64,000 nucleotides of DNA, from assembly GCA_905221605.1 (NCBI GenBank), contig CAJNDS010000052.1:62001-126000 (forward strand), in the 5' to 3' direction. Position 1 is the stretch's first letter, and each line of letters begins with the position of its first letter. Below are positions 35,201 to 46,935 of the stretch, in pieces. A model generated the notes under the pieces. That model worked only from the letters and a program-made list of their open reading frames with translations, did no database searches and was not told the DNA's origin. The position numbers were made by a program, and so were the translations under genes. This DNA comes from Symbiodinium natans. Lineage: Eukaryota; Sar; Dinophyceae; Suessiales; Symbiodiniaceae.

Positions 35201-38200
35201 GGTTGAACCAAAAACCCAATGCCGCAAACAAGACCTAAGTTGTTTTTCACGCGGGGCTGGCACTTGCATAAACTCAGAAAACAAACAAGTACATCTGGCG
35301 AAGGAAACCTAGGGTCATCCATTCCCCAAACCTCTTCCAATGCATTGTGCGGCGGATCTTGAAAAATCACAGGCCTCGAGTTCAAAGCTTTACTGTTGAT
35401 GGCAAGGAGATGCCAAAAGGCAAAACCAGAAGCCAGGTGCACACCAGGCAATCGCTTAGGTGGCAAACTCACATTGTGGCTGCTGGGATACCTACGGTAT
35501 TCGGTCGTATGCGTGCGCAGATCCTCGATATTCTTGAACCCGTGTAGCCGCGAAAGTCGTCTCTACCAAAAACTGCCACGTGTTGCCCATATGAAGAACT
35601 GGACCCCCTTGGGCCTTGTCCTCGATCTCGCCGTCGTGGTCAATGATGGCATCGTCGACGGCCGGGTCCTGAACGACCGCCGCACAAAATATCCTTTCTG
35701 TCCTTTTTGAAATCGGCCACATGCTGCCCACAGACCCGGGCACCCGCGTGCCTCGTTCTGGATCTCGAAGTCGTGATCAGTGATAGCATCCTCCGCGGCC
35801 GGGTCCTGAACGACCACGGCACAAAATATCCTTTCTGTCGTTTTTGACAACGACCACATGCTGCCCACTGACCCAAACACCTGCGTGCCTCCTGGATCTC
35901 GAAGTCGTGATCAGTGATAGTATCCTCGGCGACCGGGTCGTGAATGATCAAGGTGTTGGCGACGGGGGCACCATTGGATGCCAGCACTTGGTCGAGCAGG
36001 CCGGCAAAGTCGGAGGCTCCAGTGGCCAACTCCCTCCCCAAAGAAAGGTCCAGTGCTGGTGCCTGCAAACCGCATTTATCCATGAGGGTGGTGTTCGATG
36101 TATACTTCACGAAACTATACTACCCCTATATGACCTATGATGTTTTTGGGGCAAAGACGGGGCTAAGACACTGGGCGGCCTTGAGGTCGACCCCGGTGGC
36201 CCTGGCGCGTAGCGTGCAGGCGCGAAGAAGCAAAGATGGGGAGTCGGCCACCGCCCTGCGAAGAAACGCGCCCGGCTCTGCGGCAGCACTCTCCAGCTCA
36301 GCCACGGGGATCAAAAGCGCCTTCGAGGCCTCGATTTCTTCCCAGGACAGGTCTACTTGGGCACTGCGCAGCTCGGGTTGGATGGCCCGAAGCAACTCCT
36401 CCAAAGCCTTGGTCCGCTTGTGCCGGCGGCGCCCAGCCTCATTGAAGGGAAACCCGATTCGGTTCGCCAGCGGGACCAGCAATCGCACCGCTGCCCAGGA
36501 CAGCAGGACTGAGCCCAGCATCACTAGCAAGGGCAGCGAGAGGTAGTAGATGCCGAGGGCGATTCGTGGCGCGGCTGGGTTCTCGGAGACTTCTTGCGAG
36601 AAGCATTGGGCATCCAGGTCGACGGTGGTGAGAACAGGCGTCAAAGTAAGAAACTCGAACAAACGCAGCATTGCGACAGTCACTTCCACCGGCCATGCAA
36701 ACAAGCCGACTTCACCTTCCGGGCCATTAAGGTCCCGCAGTTGCAAAGGCGACATCTGGTCCAGATCCAAGGTCGCGACGACGGAGCAGGCAGCCAACCA
36801 CTGTGTAGCAATGCGGATCATTATGGCATGTAGCTTGCCACTGCCACGAACTGCAGCCGTGGCCGCCAAAGATGTGACGACGAAGTTTAGGATCACCTTC
36901 GTGCCAACATCAAATAGAACTGACAGGATCAGTGACCAGCTGGCTGGCATGCATAATCTGCAGGGGTCTTTCCAATAGTTCCTCGCCCAACCAGGCGGGC
37001 ACTCTCCGCAAAGGAAGCCCGTGGAGCCTTCCACGCAGACATTGCCATACTTCCCCATGCAGTCTGGTCCCTCACTAACGTTTGCACACGAACCGCCTCC
37101 CAGGCAAGCACTAAGCTCATCGTCCATGACGACGTTGCACTTGATGGCGGTGGTGGGGGCCGTTTGGAAATAGCCAGGTCGTGCGACGGGAAGGCGGTGA
37201 CGGTCTGTCTGCTCGTAAAATCCGCCAGAACAGCTAAGGTGAGTGAAGGAAAAGCAACTGGCACAACGAACCAAGAAGCCGTCTTCATCAAGCTCTGCAT
37301 AGAACCCAGCCACGCAAGAGCAGTTAGACAGGCTCGTGGATGCGTTTGGGCTGTCGGAGTTGGTAGGGCACTGAGTGGGGCAGATTTGCTGATTGGCAGT
37401 GGTGGGCTTATAGCGCCCGGCTTGGCACGGTTCACAGCTAAGCCGCGAGCCAGACTGCAAGCTGTAGTGCCCTTCTAAGCAAAGGCAGTCAAGCTCGTCG
37501 CTTGAGCCAGCGGGTGAAGTTGAGCCCGTCGGGCGGTGCAGCTCCTCTCCAGTGCCGTTGCAAAAGTGGCCCGGTGAGCAGTCACGGCAGCCATCATCTT
37601 CTGCTGTCGTCCCCGGCCGGCAAAGGCAGTCCAGCACTGAGGTAGCAGCCTCCACAGACAACTTGTCAACAGAGCACCTGTCGCACCGGAGATTCCCCAC
37701 ACTTGCTTTGTACTCACCTGCTGGGCAGGCTATGCAGCCAGCTTCTGCGTCGTCGTAACCGTAGCCATAACTGCATTCGCACTCCACGGTGGCCCCTGTG
37801 GTGTTGCTGAACGTTCCAGGGCCGCACTCAGAGCAAGGCACATTGCCAATGCTGTCCTTGAAATGGCCAACTGCACAAGGAACACAATGTCCATCGTCTT
37901 GGGGGAAGGTGCCCGCCATGCACAGGCACTGGGATTCATCACCAGCTGTAGGACCCGCCGTGGTCTTAGAGGGGGCACAGGGCTGCTTGTGCGTACCGCC
38001 CATGCAGAAAAATCCGAGACCACACTCTTCACATGCCGAAGGCTCCTCAGGTTGGATGTTGACATAGCCCGGCATGCATGTGCAGGAAGCCAAGGCTGTA
38101 GCTCCTTAGGGTTGTGTCTTAAGGCTTAAGGTTTAACCTCTTCAAGCATCTACGGTGTTTAGACAAAGCAGGCTGCAACGCTGTTCAAAGCGCCCACGTG

Positions 38201-41200
38201 TTTAAATGGCTACAAAGAAGATCCGTTTGAACCGAAGTGTTCAAGCATAGTTAGATTGCTAGACTTTAGATGTTCTGAGTCCCGAGGTCTGCTTTAAACT
38301 CCGAAGGCGTTTTGGCCCCGAGCTCCTTCGTTTGAGGTTGTCGATCCCGCAGGGCAGAGTCGGCAGGCGGCGGCATCCCAGTAGCGCCCTTTCAGGCATT
38401 TGCAGTCGCTGAGCTGGCTTGAGCCGGCCGGGGCCGTGCTGGCGGCTGGGCAGCTGTAGAGCTGCTCACCGCCGGGACAGTAGTGATCCACAGGACAGGC
38501 CTGGCATGCCTCAGAGAGCTCATACTGCCCAGGTGGGCAAACGAGACGCAGTTGCAGGGCCGTGGCCAAAAAGTCCTCTGCAGACGCACATGGCCGGCTA
38601 GCCGGGCACCAGCAAAGCTCCACAACTTGGGGCCCGATCCCGTTGTCCAAAAAGCCCACATGCAGCTCGAACCAGCTCATGGACTCGTTGAAGGAGATGT
38701 CGGCGCGGCGATGATGGGCAGATGCCTCCTTGGTCCTGCACTTGCTTTGCAAAATCACGCTGTCGTTCACCGCAATGCCCACTCCACGCCATTCGGAGAT
38801 GATGCACACGGAGCCGAGGTCGCACTGAGCGGACTGGTTGAGGTAGGGCCCTTCCACGATGAAGTAGCCCAGATCAAATTGAAAATCCGCTGGATGGCTG
38901 CAGTTTGCATCGCACCCGCAGAAACGGTGGTGTCCTGGCTCGATGAAGAGGGGTGATGCACCTGAGTGATTGTCTAAGCCACCCGAGTCGTCGTGGGTGT
39001 CTAAAGCCTCGGGATCGGAACAGGCATGCTTTGCAGTCGCTGAAGCCAGTATGCTGTCGTTTTGAGCAGGTGTGCACTCTTGGCCCAGATGACACCTCGC
39101 CAGCAACGGAGGCTGCGTCTGGCTCACCACGTAACGCCAGGTTCCACTCAAGTAGGAGGAGTTGAAGCCGGCAAAGGAGATAAGTCCACGAGACTCCTGG
39201 TCCCAAACGATGGCCTGGCCGGTGCGACCCTTCGGACCTGGGACTGAGGCTCGCAGGCCCTCCTCCGTCCAGACACCAGTCAGAAGCGTGTAGTTGAAGA
39301 GTCTTGCATCGTAGCTGAGGCTCGAGTCGGTCGAGTCGGTGGAAGTCGTGTTCTGGATGCCGCCGAAAACCAGCATGCTCATGGACACAGGATCCCAGGC
39401 AGCAGAGTGCCCGCCGCGAGGACTGGGCCAGAATCCTGAGCCTCGGACAAGAAGTGCCTCCCAGGTGTTCGCCCAGGCGTCGTACCGGTGCAGTTCGGCC
39501 AAGTATTGCTCTCCCGTCCACCCGCCAAAGACAAGCATGGACTTTGTCATAGCATCCCACACAGCCGTGTGTCTGCTTCGAGCCCCCGGCCCCTCTGCCA
39601 AGGTTGTCCATGACTCCTGGTCCAAGCTGAAGCGTTGGAGATCGTTCAGGACTGCTGCTCTGTTCTCTCCAGCGTAAGTGATCATGGCCCGTGCTTCGTC
39701 ATCCCAGATGGCCGAATGGTAAGCACGGGCTGCGGGGACGTTTTGCGCCACCGACACCCTGGCCCAGAAGCTCGTCTCGAGGTAGAAGCGCCAGATGTCC
39801 TGATAGAAGGTGCCAAGGTACCTTCCTGCAAAGACCAACATGGATTTCGACACTGCATCCCAAACGGCCACGTGGCCTGATCTGGTGCCGGGCCCTTGGC
39901 CTTGGGGCAAGATCTGCGTCCAGGTTCTCAGATTCCAGTGGTAGATCCAAAGGTCCGCGTAGTAGAGAAAAGCGCTGGAGGCATGGCCACCAAACATCAC
40001 CGTGGACTGCGTCTTCTGGTCCCAGACCATGGAGTGGTCCTGTCGCTCAGCAGGCCCGGCAACTGTGTAGTCGCTCCATGCATCCATCTCACACTGGAGT
40101 CCGACGGCTTCTTGCGGGGTGCAGTCGTGCAAATGCCACCCTCGGAAACGGCATTGTCGCAGGCTTACTTCGCTGCCCAGGCACCGCACGTTGTCTGCAA
40201 AGATATCGCCGGTTTCTACAGGGCTTGAAAAGGCGACGCCCCCGGCCATGCCCAAGTCCCGACAGGCGATACGCGCGGCGGCCTCATCGAAGCCGTCGTC
40301 GCAGACGAGCCCAAGGGAGCCATTGTACTGGACGTGGAGACTGCCATCGCCCGTCAAGATGAAACCTTCAAGCTCAGCGCCAGGCATCACAGGGAAAAGC
40401 TCTGTGGCTAGCAGCGCTGTGCCCATCTGACCAGCTATCGCGCCGACGTTGGTTGTGGTGCCGATGCCCAACTCGCCAAGAGAGTTGGATCCCCAGCACC
40501 TCGTGCTGTCATCGTCCAGCACCACGCAAGTGTGCGCAAATCCAAGACTCAAGTCCAGCACTCTGCGGTTAGCCAGATTGACAGCGCGCAGTGCATTGCC
40601 CGTCTCCCAAGGCTCGTCGCCTAAAGTGTCAGTGCTACCCTGGCCAAGCTGGCCGTTCACTCCCCAGCCCCAGCATTTTACAGACGCATCTTGCAGCAAA
40701 GCGCAGCTGTGAGCACCACCAGCCGCAACCCGAACAGCCATCAGTCCATCTCCCAGCCGTGTGAAGGGAAGGCTGTCGCCCATCTCGCCTGGCTCATCGC
40801 CGAAACTTTCTGTGCCACCATGGCCCAGCTCCGCATTAGCGCTCCGGCCCCAACACCGCACGAAGCCATTGGCCAGCAAGGCGCAAGTGTGCCAAAACCC
40901 AGCATCAATTTGCACCACAGGCCCCAAATCCAGGGCAGGCAGGTGGTCTCCCATCTGGTTAGAAGAACCACCAAGGTGATAGCCGGTCCGGAGTCCGAGT
41001 CCGAGGCGTGCATCGAACAAACCCCAGCACTTGACATTACCCTGGCGGGATAATGCGCAAGTGTGATCCGCGCCTGACGTCAGCTGCACCACGTCGAAGT
41101 CCGTGCCAAGGTCGATGGCCGGGAGGTTCTCCCCCATCTTGCCCGGAATCGAGCCACGGCTAACTGTGTCTCCATAAGCAGGGGCTTGCCCGAAACACTT

Positions 41201-44200
41201 CACAATCCCGCCATCAAGAAGAACGCAGGTGTAAAGAACACCAAGGACGACCTGCTTGATGTCTGCATCGCTGCCTAGGTCCACCACAGGCAGGTTCGCT
41301 CCCATCTCGCCCGGGGAATCCCCGACGGTCCTTGTGTGGCCTTGGCCCAGTTGTCCCTCCGAATTGGCTCCCCAGCACTTCAAGCCCTTACCTTCAAGCA
41401 CGGCGCAGGAATGAAAATAGCCACAAGAAATCTGCGTGGCTCGGGCACCCTCGCCCAGGTCTACAGGTGGCAGCCATGCGCCCATTTGCTCAGGGCCTGT
41501 GCCCACCGACTCATCGCTACCACGGCCCAAACGCCCATAATTCCCATCGCCCCAGCACTTCACTTCGCCAGAGGCTCTGTGAAGCGCGCAGTTGTGGTAG
41601 CCACCGGATGCGAGAGACAGGAACCGTGAGGAGGATTCGGGCTGCCAGGCAACTAGTGCATCTAGGGCTATGTGGGAATCATCGTTGATAGTGTTGGAAA
41701 CACGGAAGCGCAGCATTTCCGTGCCGATCGGCAGCAGCACCTTGCTCTGAAACCAGTCTGAGCCCTGGGAGCCTGTTCGGGACCATAGCGTCCACCAGGT
41801 GCTTCCTGCGAGATACTGGAGCTCCAGGTCACCAATGCCACTCCCAAGCATATGGCACGCAAACTCGAGGTAGCACTCGCTGGCAAGTCTGGGGAAGCTG
41901 GGGCTGGTGAAGGTGCCTGGCTCCGTAGACTCTGAGAAATCGGTGTACACGTAGAAGTCCTCTCGGAAGGCCCTGTCCGGGCCCGTGCCGGAAAGGAAAT
42001 CGTTGCTGGGACCACTATGGTAGCGCCAGCGGGTGTCACCCGACCATCCGCAAAACAGGGGGTCCTCAAAGTCGCAGCTGATATCCTCCAATCGCGCAAC
42101 GGGGGATGTTGGCTTCACTGGCGAGATTGAGTCGAGTTTGACCACATCCTGCAAGGCTGTCGTTCGAGCCACGAAACGAATGCCCGTGGTACCTGCAGGC
42201 AAATGGACATAGCCCCTGCGCCACGTGGCATCGCCGCCCGACTCCAGAAAAAGGCTCTGCCAGCCTGCCGCGGTCTGCATCTCCACCTCCAATGACGCTG
42301 AACCCACCAGCTGATACGCAAATTCCAGGGCCTTCATCTCGACGAGCATGCTGGTGAAAGGTGCAGTCTCCAAGATGAAAGGTGCTTGGGAACTCCCGGA
42401 AGCTTCAAGCCACCAGTCCCCTGAGTCTGCGTTTTCAGCCGTCACCTGACACGTGCTTTGGGCTTGCACATTGGTACGCCGCCATGCGGCAGTAACACCA
42501 AAGTCAAGCCAAAAACAACCGCCATCCCACTCGAAATCGCAAGAAAGGATATTGTCGTCAAACGTTAGAGTTGGGACTGCCCCATAGATTGTGTCCAGGG
42601 CCGTGTCACTGTCCTGAACGATGCCAGTGACTCCAATGAAGCGCAAGGCCTCAACTTCAAGGGGTAGCCTCACAAGCGCCCATGCCCACGACGTAGATGA
42701 ATCTGGCCTAGTCGCCCACAGCTGTGTCCACATGTTGTTGCTCCAGCCTTCGAGCCGCAGGCTCCCTTGGCCCTGGCGGTACATCGCGCTCACAAAAGAA
42801 AGATACCTGACCACTGAGGACGAGCCGAAGACGGGGCTCAAAAGGACGAAGTCCTCGTTGAATCTCTCTAAGCGTTGGACGGTATCGTTCTCTGCTGTGA
42901 ACAGCACGGCCGGCGTGTGTATGTACCACCCGCCAAATACTGCCTCTTGTGGTCCGATGTTTCTCCAAAACGTCGACGAACGCCGAAGCCATAAAGGTGA
43001 CCCGCTGGAGGACCAACCACAAAGATCTGTCAGGAAGACGCACGTGAGATCTGCGAGGCTTGGCACCACATCCACTGCTTGCAAGGATTGCAAACGCACG
43101 ACATCCCCTTCAGCTGCCACAGCTGACAAGCGGAGGGCCACCGTGCCTGTCGGGACACGAACAAGGGCTGGGCGCCACATGGCATCATCACGACCGCCCG
43201 AGTCTGTGAACAGGCTCTGCCAGTCTGTTTCCGTCGTCTTCCGCTCCACTGTCAATGACACCGAGATTGAGCCAAAGAGCTGATAGTCGAAGATCAAGGC
43301 TTTCTCCTCTGTGATGTTGAAAGCTGCCAATGTCTCCAGGATGAAATGCTGGGTCCCCGACGTGTTTGCGGTTTCCAGCCACCAGTCTGCCCCATCTGAC
43401 TTCACGCGCTGCCATGCGGAATTGCCTGTACTGAGCCACAGGCACACGTCGAACTCGAAATTGCACGAGAGCTGCTTGAAGTCCACAGTCGGCACACCGG
43501 TGCCGATGGCGTCCAAGGCCACGTCGCTTGTCGACACGCCGAGCTGTAGGGCTTCAGGAAGCAAACCCGTGCTTCCCACAAAGCGCAGCGCTGTGGCGTT
43601 GGGCGGCACACTGACGACAGCGATGCCCCATGAAGAGCCTTGTGACCACTGACGAGACCAGAGCTGCGTCCACCAACCATCTTCCCAGCCTTCAAGCCGC
43701 AGTGCGTGGATGTCGTAGCCACGCATGTGGTAGGAGAAGTGCAGATACCTGGCTTCGGCTGAAGGTTCGAAGGCGCTTTGTAGAATGAAGTCCTGATGAA
43801 ACTGGAAGTCGGACTCAGTGTAAACGTACCAGTTGCCCTCATATGCTGTTTCAGGGCCTGTGGACGCCGAAGGTGTCGGTCCTGATGCTCGAAGCCAGTG
43901 CCGCAAGCCGCGGTTGGACCAGGAGCAAAAGTCAACTTCGAAGCTGCAAGCAATCTCCGACCAGTTTCTCATCTCCTCTGCCCACAGCTCGCGCACGCCC
44001 ACGGTGTCTCCAGCGGTAACATTGGCCGACACTCGCAGGGCCACAGCACTTGCGGGAACAGTGAGCACTGCTTGGTGCCAAAGGTCACCAGAGTCACCAG
44101 ACTCCAGAAAGAGACTCTGCCAGCCAGCCGGTGCAGCCGATGTCCACTCCACCGCCAGTGCCGCCCGGTTTGAACCAGACAACCAGTACTCCATGAGCAA

Positions 44201-46260
44201 AACGGCATCCCTTTGGCTATTGATCCATGAGCTCTGCAGCACGAAGTGCTCTTCAGATTCTGATGAATTCGTCCCTGCTTCCAGCCAGGCTCCGGCATCC
44301 CCCATGGCGTGATGCCACGAAGTCTCACCCGAATCGACCCAGAGGCACTTGTCGAGCAAGAAGCGGCAGGAAAGTTGCCGAATGCTCACACTTGGCAGCC
44401 CGACGCCAATGGCGTCGAGGGCCATATCACTGCTGTCAAAGTTTCCGATGACCGCGACGAAGCGCAGGGATTCAGAATCCGATGGAAGTCTAACGAGACT
44501 CATGCCCCACTGCATGCCCTGATCGCCCTGACGGGTCCACAAAGGCGTCCAATTTCCTGCTGCCCAACTTTCCAAGCGCAGGCTCCCCATGGAATGCCCA
44601 TACATGTTGTATGAAAAATGGAATTCTCTGGTGGATGCGGCTGCCGGCCCGAAGACAGGGCTTGCGAGGACCAACTCCTTGTTATGGTTTTGGCGAGTGG
44701 GCAGCCTAGCTGGTGCGAAGATATACCACCGGCCGTTGTCGGCTGCCTGCTGCGGCCCAGTATTAGTGAATAGCGCGGTAAATTGTCGTAGCCACGGAGG
44801 CCCCCCGGCCGTGGACCAGCCACACAGATCTGCCTCAAAGCTGCAAGCGACATGCGCGAGGCTTGGAACCACATCCACTGCTTGCACGGACTGCAAACGC
44901 ACGACATCCCCTTCAGCTGCCACAGCTGACACGCGGAGGGCCACCGTGCCTGTCGGGACACGAACAAGGGCTGGGCGCCACATGGCATCATCACGACCGC
45001 CCGAGTCTGTGAACAGGCTCTGCCAGTCTGTTTCCGTCGTCTTCCGCTCCACTGTCAATGACACCGAGATTGAGCCAAAGAGCTGATAGTCGAAGATCAA
45101 GGCTTTCTCCTCTGTGATGTTGAAAGCTGCCAATGTCTCCAGGATGGAATGCTGGGTCCCCGACGTGTTTGCGGTTTCCAGCCACCAGTCTGCCCCATCC
45201 GACTTCACGCGCTGCCATGCGGAATTGCCTGTACTGAGCCACAGGCACACGTCGAACTCGAAATTGCATGAGAGCTGATTGAAGTCCACAGTCGGCACAC
45301 CGGTGCCGATGGCGTCCAAGGCCATGTCACTGAGCCACCAGTCATTCTGGCCAAAAGCAAGATTGCGCATGTCACTGATGAACCGCAGCGCCACCACATT
45401 GGGCGGCACACTGACTATAGCGATGCCCCATGAAGAGCCTTGCGGCCCCTGACGACTCCAAAGCGGCATCCAACCATCTTCCCAGCCTTCAAGCCGCAGG
45501 GATTGCATGTCGTAGCCACGCATGTGGTAGGCGAAGTGCAGATACCTGGATGCCGAGGCTGGCGCGAAGACATGGCTGGATAGGATGAACTCCGGCTCAA
45601 TGTCCGGCCCAGCGCCAGTCTGCCCATAGCCATAGCCATAGCCGTAGCCGTAGCCGTAGCCGTAGCCGTAGCCATAAGTTAGGAAGCTGAGGAAGAAGGG
45701 TCGAGCAAACTAGTTTCTGCATAGATGTACCGGTTGCCCTCGAACGCTGCATCTGGTCCAGTGAGTTCCGTAGGAGTTGGACCTGAGAATGCCAGCCACG
45801 GATGGCCGCCGAGCATCTGCCAAGAGCAGAAGTCCACCTCGAAGTCGCAGGCCACTTGTGAAAAGTTGGATGCACCACTCTGGAGCAGGCGTGATAAGAG
45901 AGGCTTCTCACGGAGGCAAAGCTTCCAGCCGGAGCCCTTCCCAAGACCATCTGAACGCCACAGGATGGATCCTGCTGGCACTAGGCCCTCCGGGCCTTCC
46001 GTGCCGGAGAAGTCGATGCCATTCACTTGCACCGTGTCTCGACCAGCTTCCGTTGAGAAAGCCAGCACCTCCAAGGACTTCCCCTCACCAGGTTCGACCT
46101 CGATGATGCAGGTGTCGTCGTTGGGGTACTCATTCGGAAAATTCGTGCTGACGATGCATCCATCATCGCCGACACTGCAAAGCCCGGAGGTGACTTCCCA
46201 TGCCCACGAGCCTTGCCACGCCGCGGCCAGCGACAACCATGAAAAAAGCCGCAGAGCCAT
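32231..46260 (-). CDS. Giant CUB-MAM-RCC1-SRCR-Kelch-GCC2/GCC3 multi-pass membrane protein
   Basis: Four exons are inferred: 46260-45721, 45619-38326, 38104-36180 and 33697-32231 (3741 codons plus stop, all junctions in frame). Residues 1-20 are a signal peptide (MALRLFSWLSLAAAWQGSWA). A CUB domain lies at about 28-125. Nine MAM-like modules follow to about 1508, each opening with a CxFExDxCxW-type motif. Then come RCC1-like repeats (about 1510-1926, repeated CALL...VKCWG), one SRCR domain (about 1930-2028), Kelch-like repeats (about 2036-2350) and GCC2/GCC3 ephrin-receptor-like cysteine repeats (about 2536-2980). About nine membrane segments follow, with the YWWWD-containing region typical of protist cysteine-rich multi-pass proteins. 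Likely a cell-surface adhesion or sensing protein; ligand unknown. Upstream of the ATG a CTGTCAGCAGCAG run could accept a trans-spliced leader. No kinase or other cytoplasmic enzyme domain is seen. Confidence 0.88.
33698..36179 (-). other. Receptor intron 3 (GC-AG), 2.5 kb
   Basis: The donor is AAG/GC at 36180/36179 and the acceptor CAG/G at 33698/33697. Both are phase 0 and join GVDLK to DRKQPDS. The intron holds a 137-bp tandem repeat (35594-35970) and unassigned frames at 34803-34405 and 35284-34871. No telomere-type array is found in it, unlike the introns left of 30 kb. The boundary is inferred from frame and consensus only. Confidence 0.65.
35594..35970. repeat. 137-bp tandem repeat inside receptor intron 3
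   Basis: About 2.7 copies start near 35594, 35731 and 35866, each with GATCTCG(AA/CC)GTCGTG and ACAAAATATCCTTTCTGTC blocks. On the minus strand one phase of each copy reads a short acidic motif (AEDAITDHDFEIQ and variants). It may be an old amplified exon or an incidental frame. Confidence 0.75.
38105..38325 (-). other. Receptor intron 2 (GA-AG) flanked by an 8-bp direct repeat
   Basis: This 221-nt intron starts GAGCTCGG and ends CCTAAG. AAGGAGCT occurs at both borders (38328-38321 and 38107-38100), so the intron looks like an insertion with an 8-bp target duplication that also supplied the splice sites. Removal joins TTSNEGA to TALASCTCMPGY, restoring a GCC2/GCC3 repeat. Confidence 0.8.
43060..45323. 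repeat. Nearly identical 460-bp segments 1.8 kb apart in the MAM region
   Basis: The segment at about 43060-43520 recurs at about 44863-45323, offset about 1803 bp (601 codons), with very few differences. The encoded module (GVPTVDF to AVDVVPSLA) appears twice almost unchanged, while neighbouring MAM modules are strongly diverged. This suggests recent duplication or gene conversion of a multi-module unit. Confidence 0.85.
45620..45720 (-). other. Receptor intron 1 (GC-AG) with GGCTAC hexamer repeat
   Basis: This 101-nt intron starts GCAGAAAC and ends GGGCAG in sense. Most of its second half is a GGCTAC/GGCTAT hexamer repeat (45626-45676). The pentamer GCAGA spans both ends, so the cut can slide without changing the product. 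The joined MAM module aligns residue for residue with the later copy containing NWYVYTESDF, which fixes the phase. Confidence 0.75.
45721..46260 (-). CDS. Receptor exon 1: signal peptide, CUB, start of first MAM
   Basis: The exon begins with ATG at 46260 and encodes a hydrophobic signal, a CUB-like domain (CIVSTNFPNEYPNDDTCI and a WRSDGLGKGSGWKLC end) and the start of a MAM module (ACDFEVDFCSW to GNRYIY). It must end at TAT (45723-45721): the frame beyond runs to a stop, while joining to 45619 continues the MAM module with the same residue spacing as a later copy. Confidence 0.85.
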
Positions 46261-46572
46261 ACTGTCGTCAAGAAATGCCCTTGCACCTGCTGCTGACAGC
46301 TCTTGAGCCCCACATGCTACAGGAATTGCTTGAAGGGATGCGCGTCAAGTTGTTGCAACAACTGCAGGAATCGATAGAGCGAGTTCCTGTGCCTTGGGGA
46401 GGTTCCGCCGCCCATGGGCGGTCGCGGACCACCCGGGCATATGTGGCAGCTCCATTGGCATGTCCTGAGGAGCTGTGCTCATGGCACCGAAAGTGACGGA
46501 CTTAGGAGTCTTGAAGTTTCGGCTGGATGGGCCCGCAGGCAGCAGACCATAGAGCCCCGTGAAAATCAGGGA

Positions 46573-46622
46573 CACGCCCTAAACCCTAAACCCTAAACCC
46601 TAAACCCTAAACCCTAAACCCT
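46573..46622. repeat. Isolated CCCTAAA array upstream of the receptor gene
   Basis: Seven CCCTAAA units lie about 310 bp upstream of the receptor start codon. Apart from CCCTTAACCCT variants at 47533-47617, this is the only such array right of 30.4 kb. Confidence 0.9.
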
Positions 46623-46935
46623 GAACATCCATCCTATCTCAAACTGAGACCGCGTCGGGCATCGCTGGCATGAGCGGGCGGCGCGGAAGGGATGCTGAAC
46701 ATGCTACTTGGGGCCGCCGGGGTCAAGAATCCCGGAGACCTTCAGGCTCAGGCTCCAAGGTCATGCTTCGAGCCCCTTTGTGATTTTTTTGCAACTAGAA
46801 CAGGTGTTGGGGATATTCTACTATGGACTACAATTATCATATGTGCTAAGACGGAGAGAAACTCCATGACAAAGAAGATGAAGTGATCAAGGCAAATGCT
46901 GCAATCGTGCAATCCGCTATTCTCTGCAGCCACCA

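Noticed and set aside
38874-39611. Overlapping frames inside the receptor exons on both strands
   Set aside because: They are shadows of the long exon 2 frame, which has consistent domain homology throughout.
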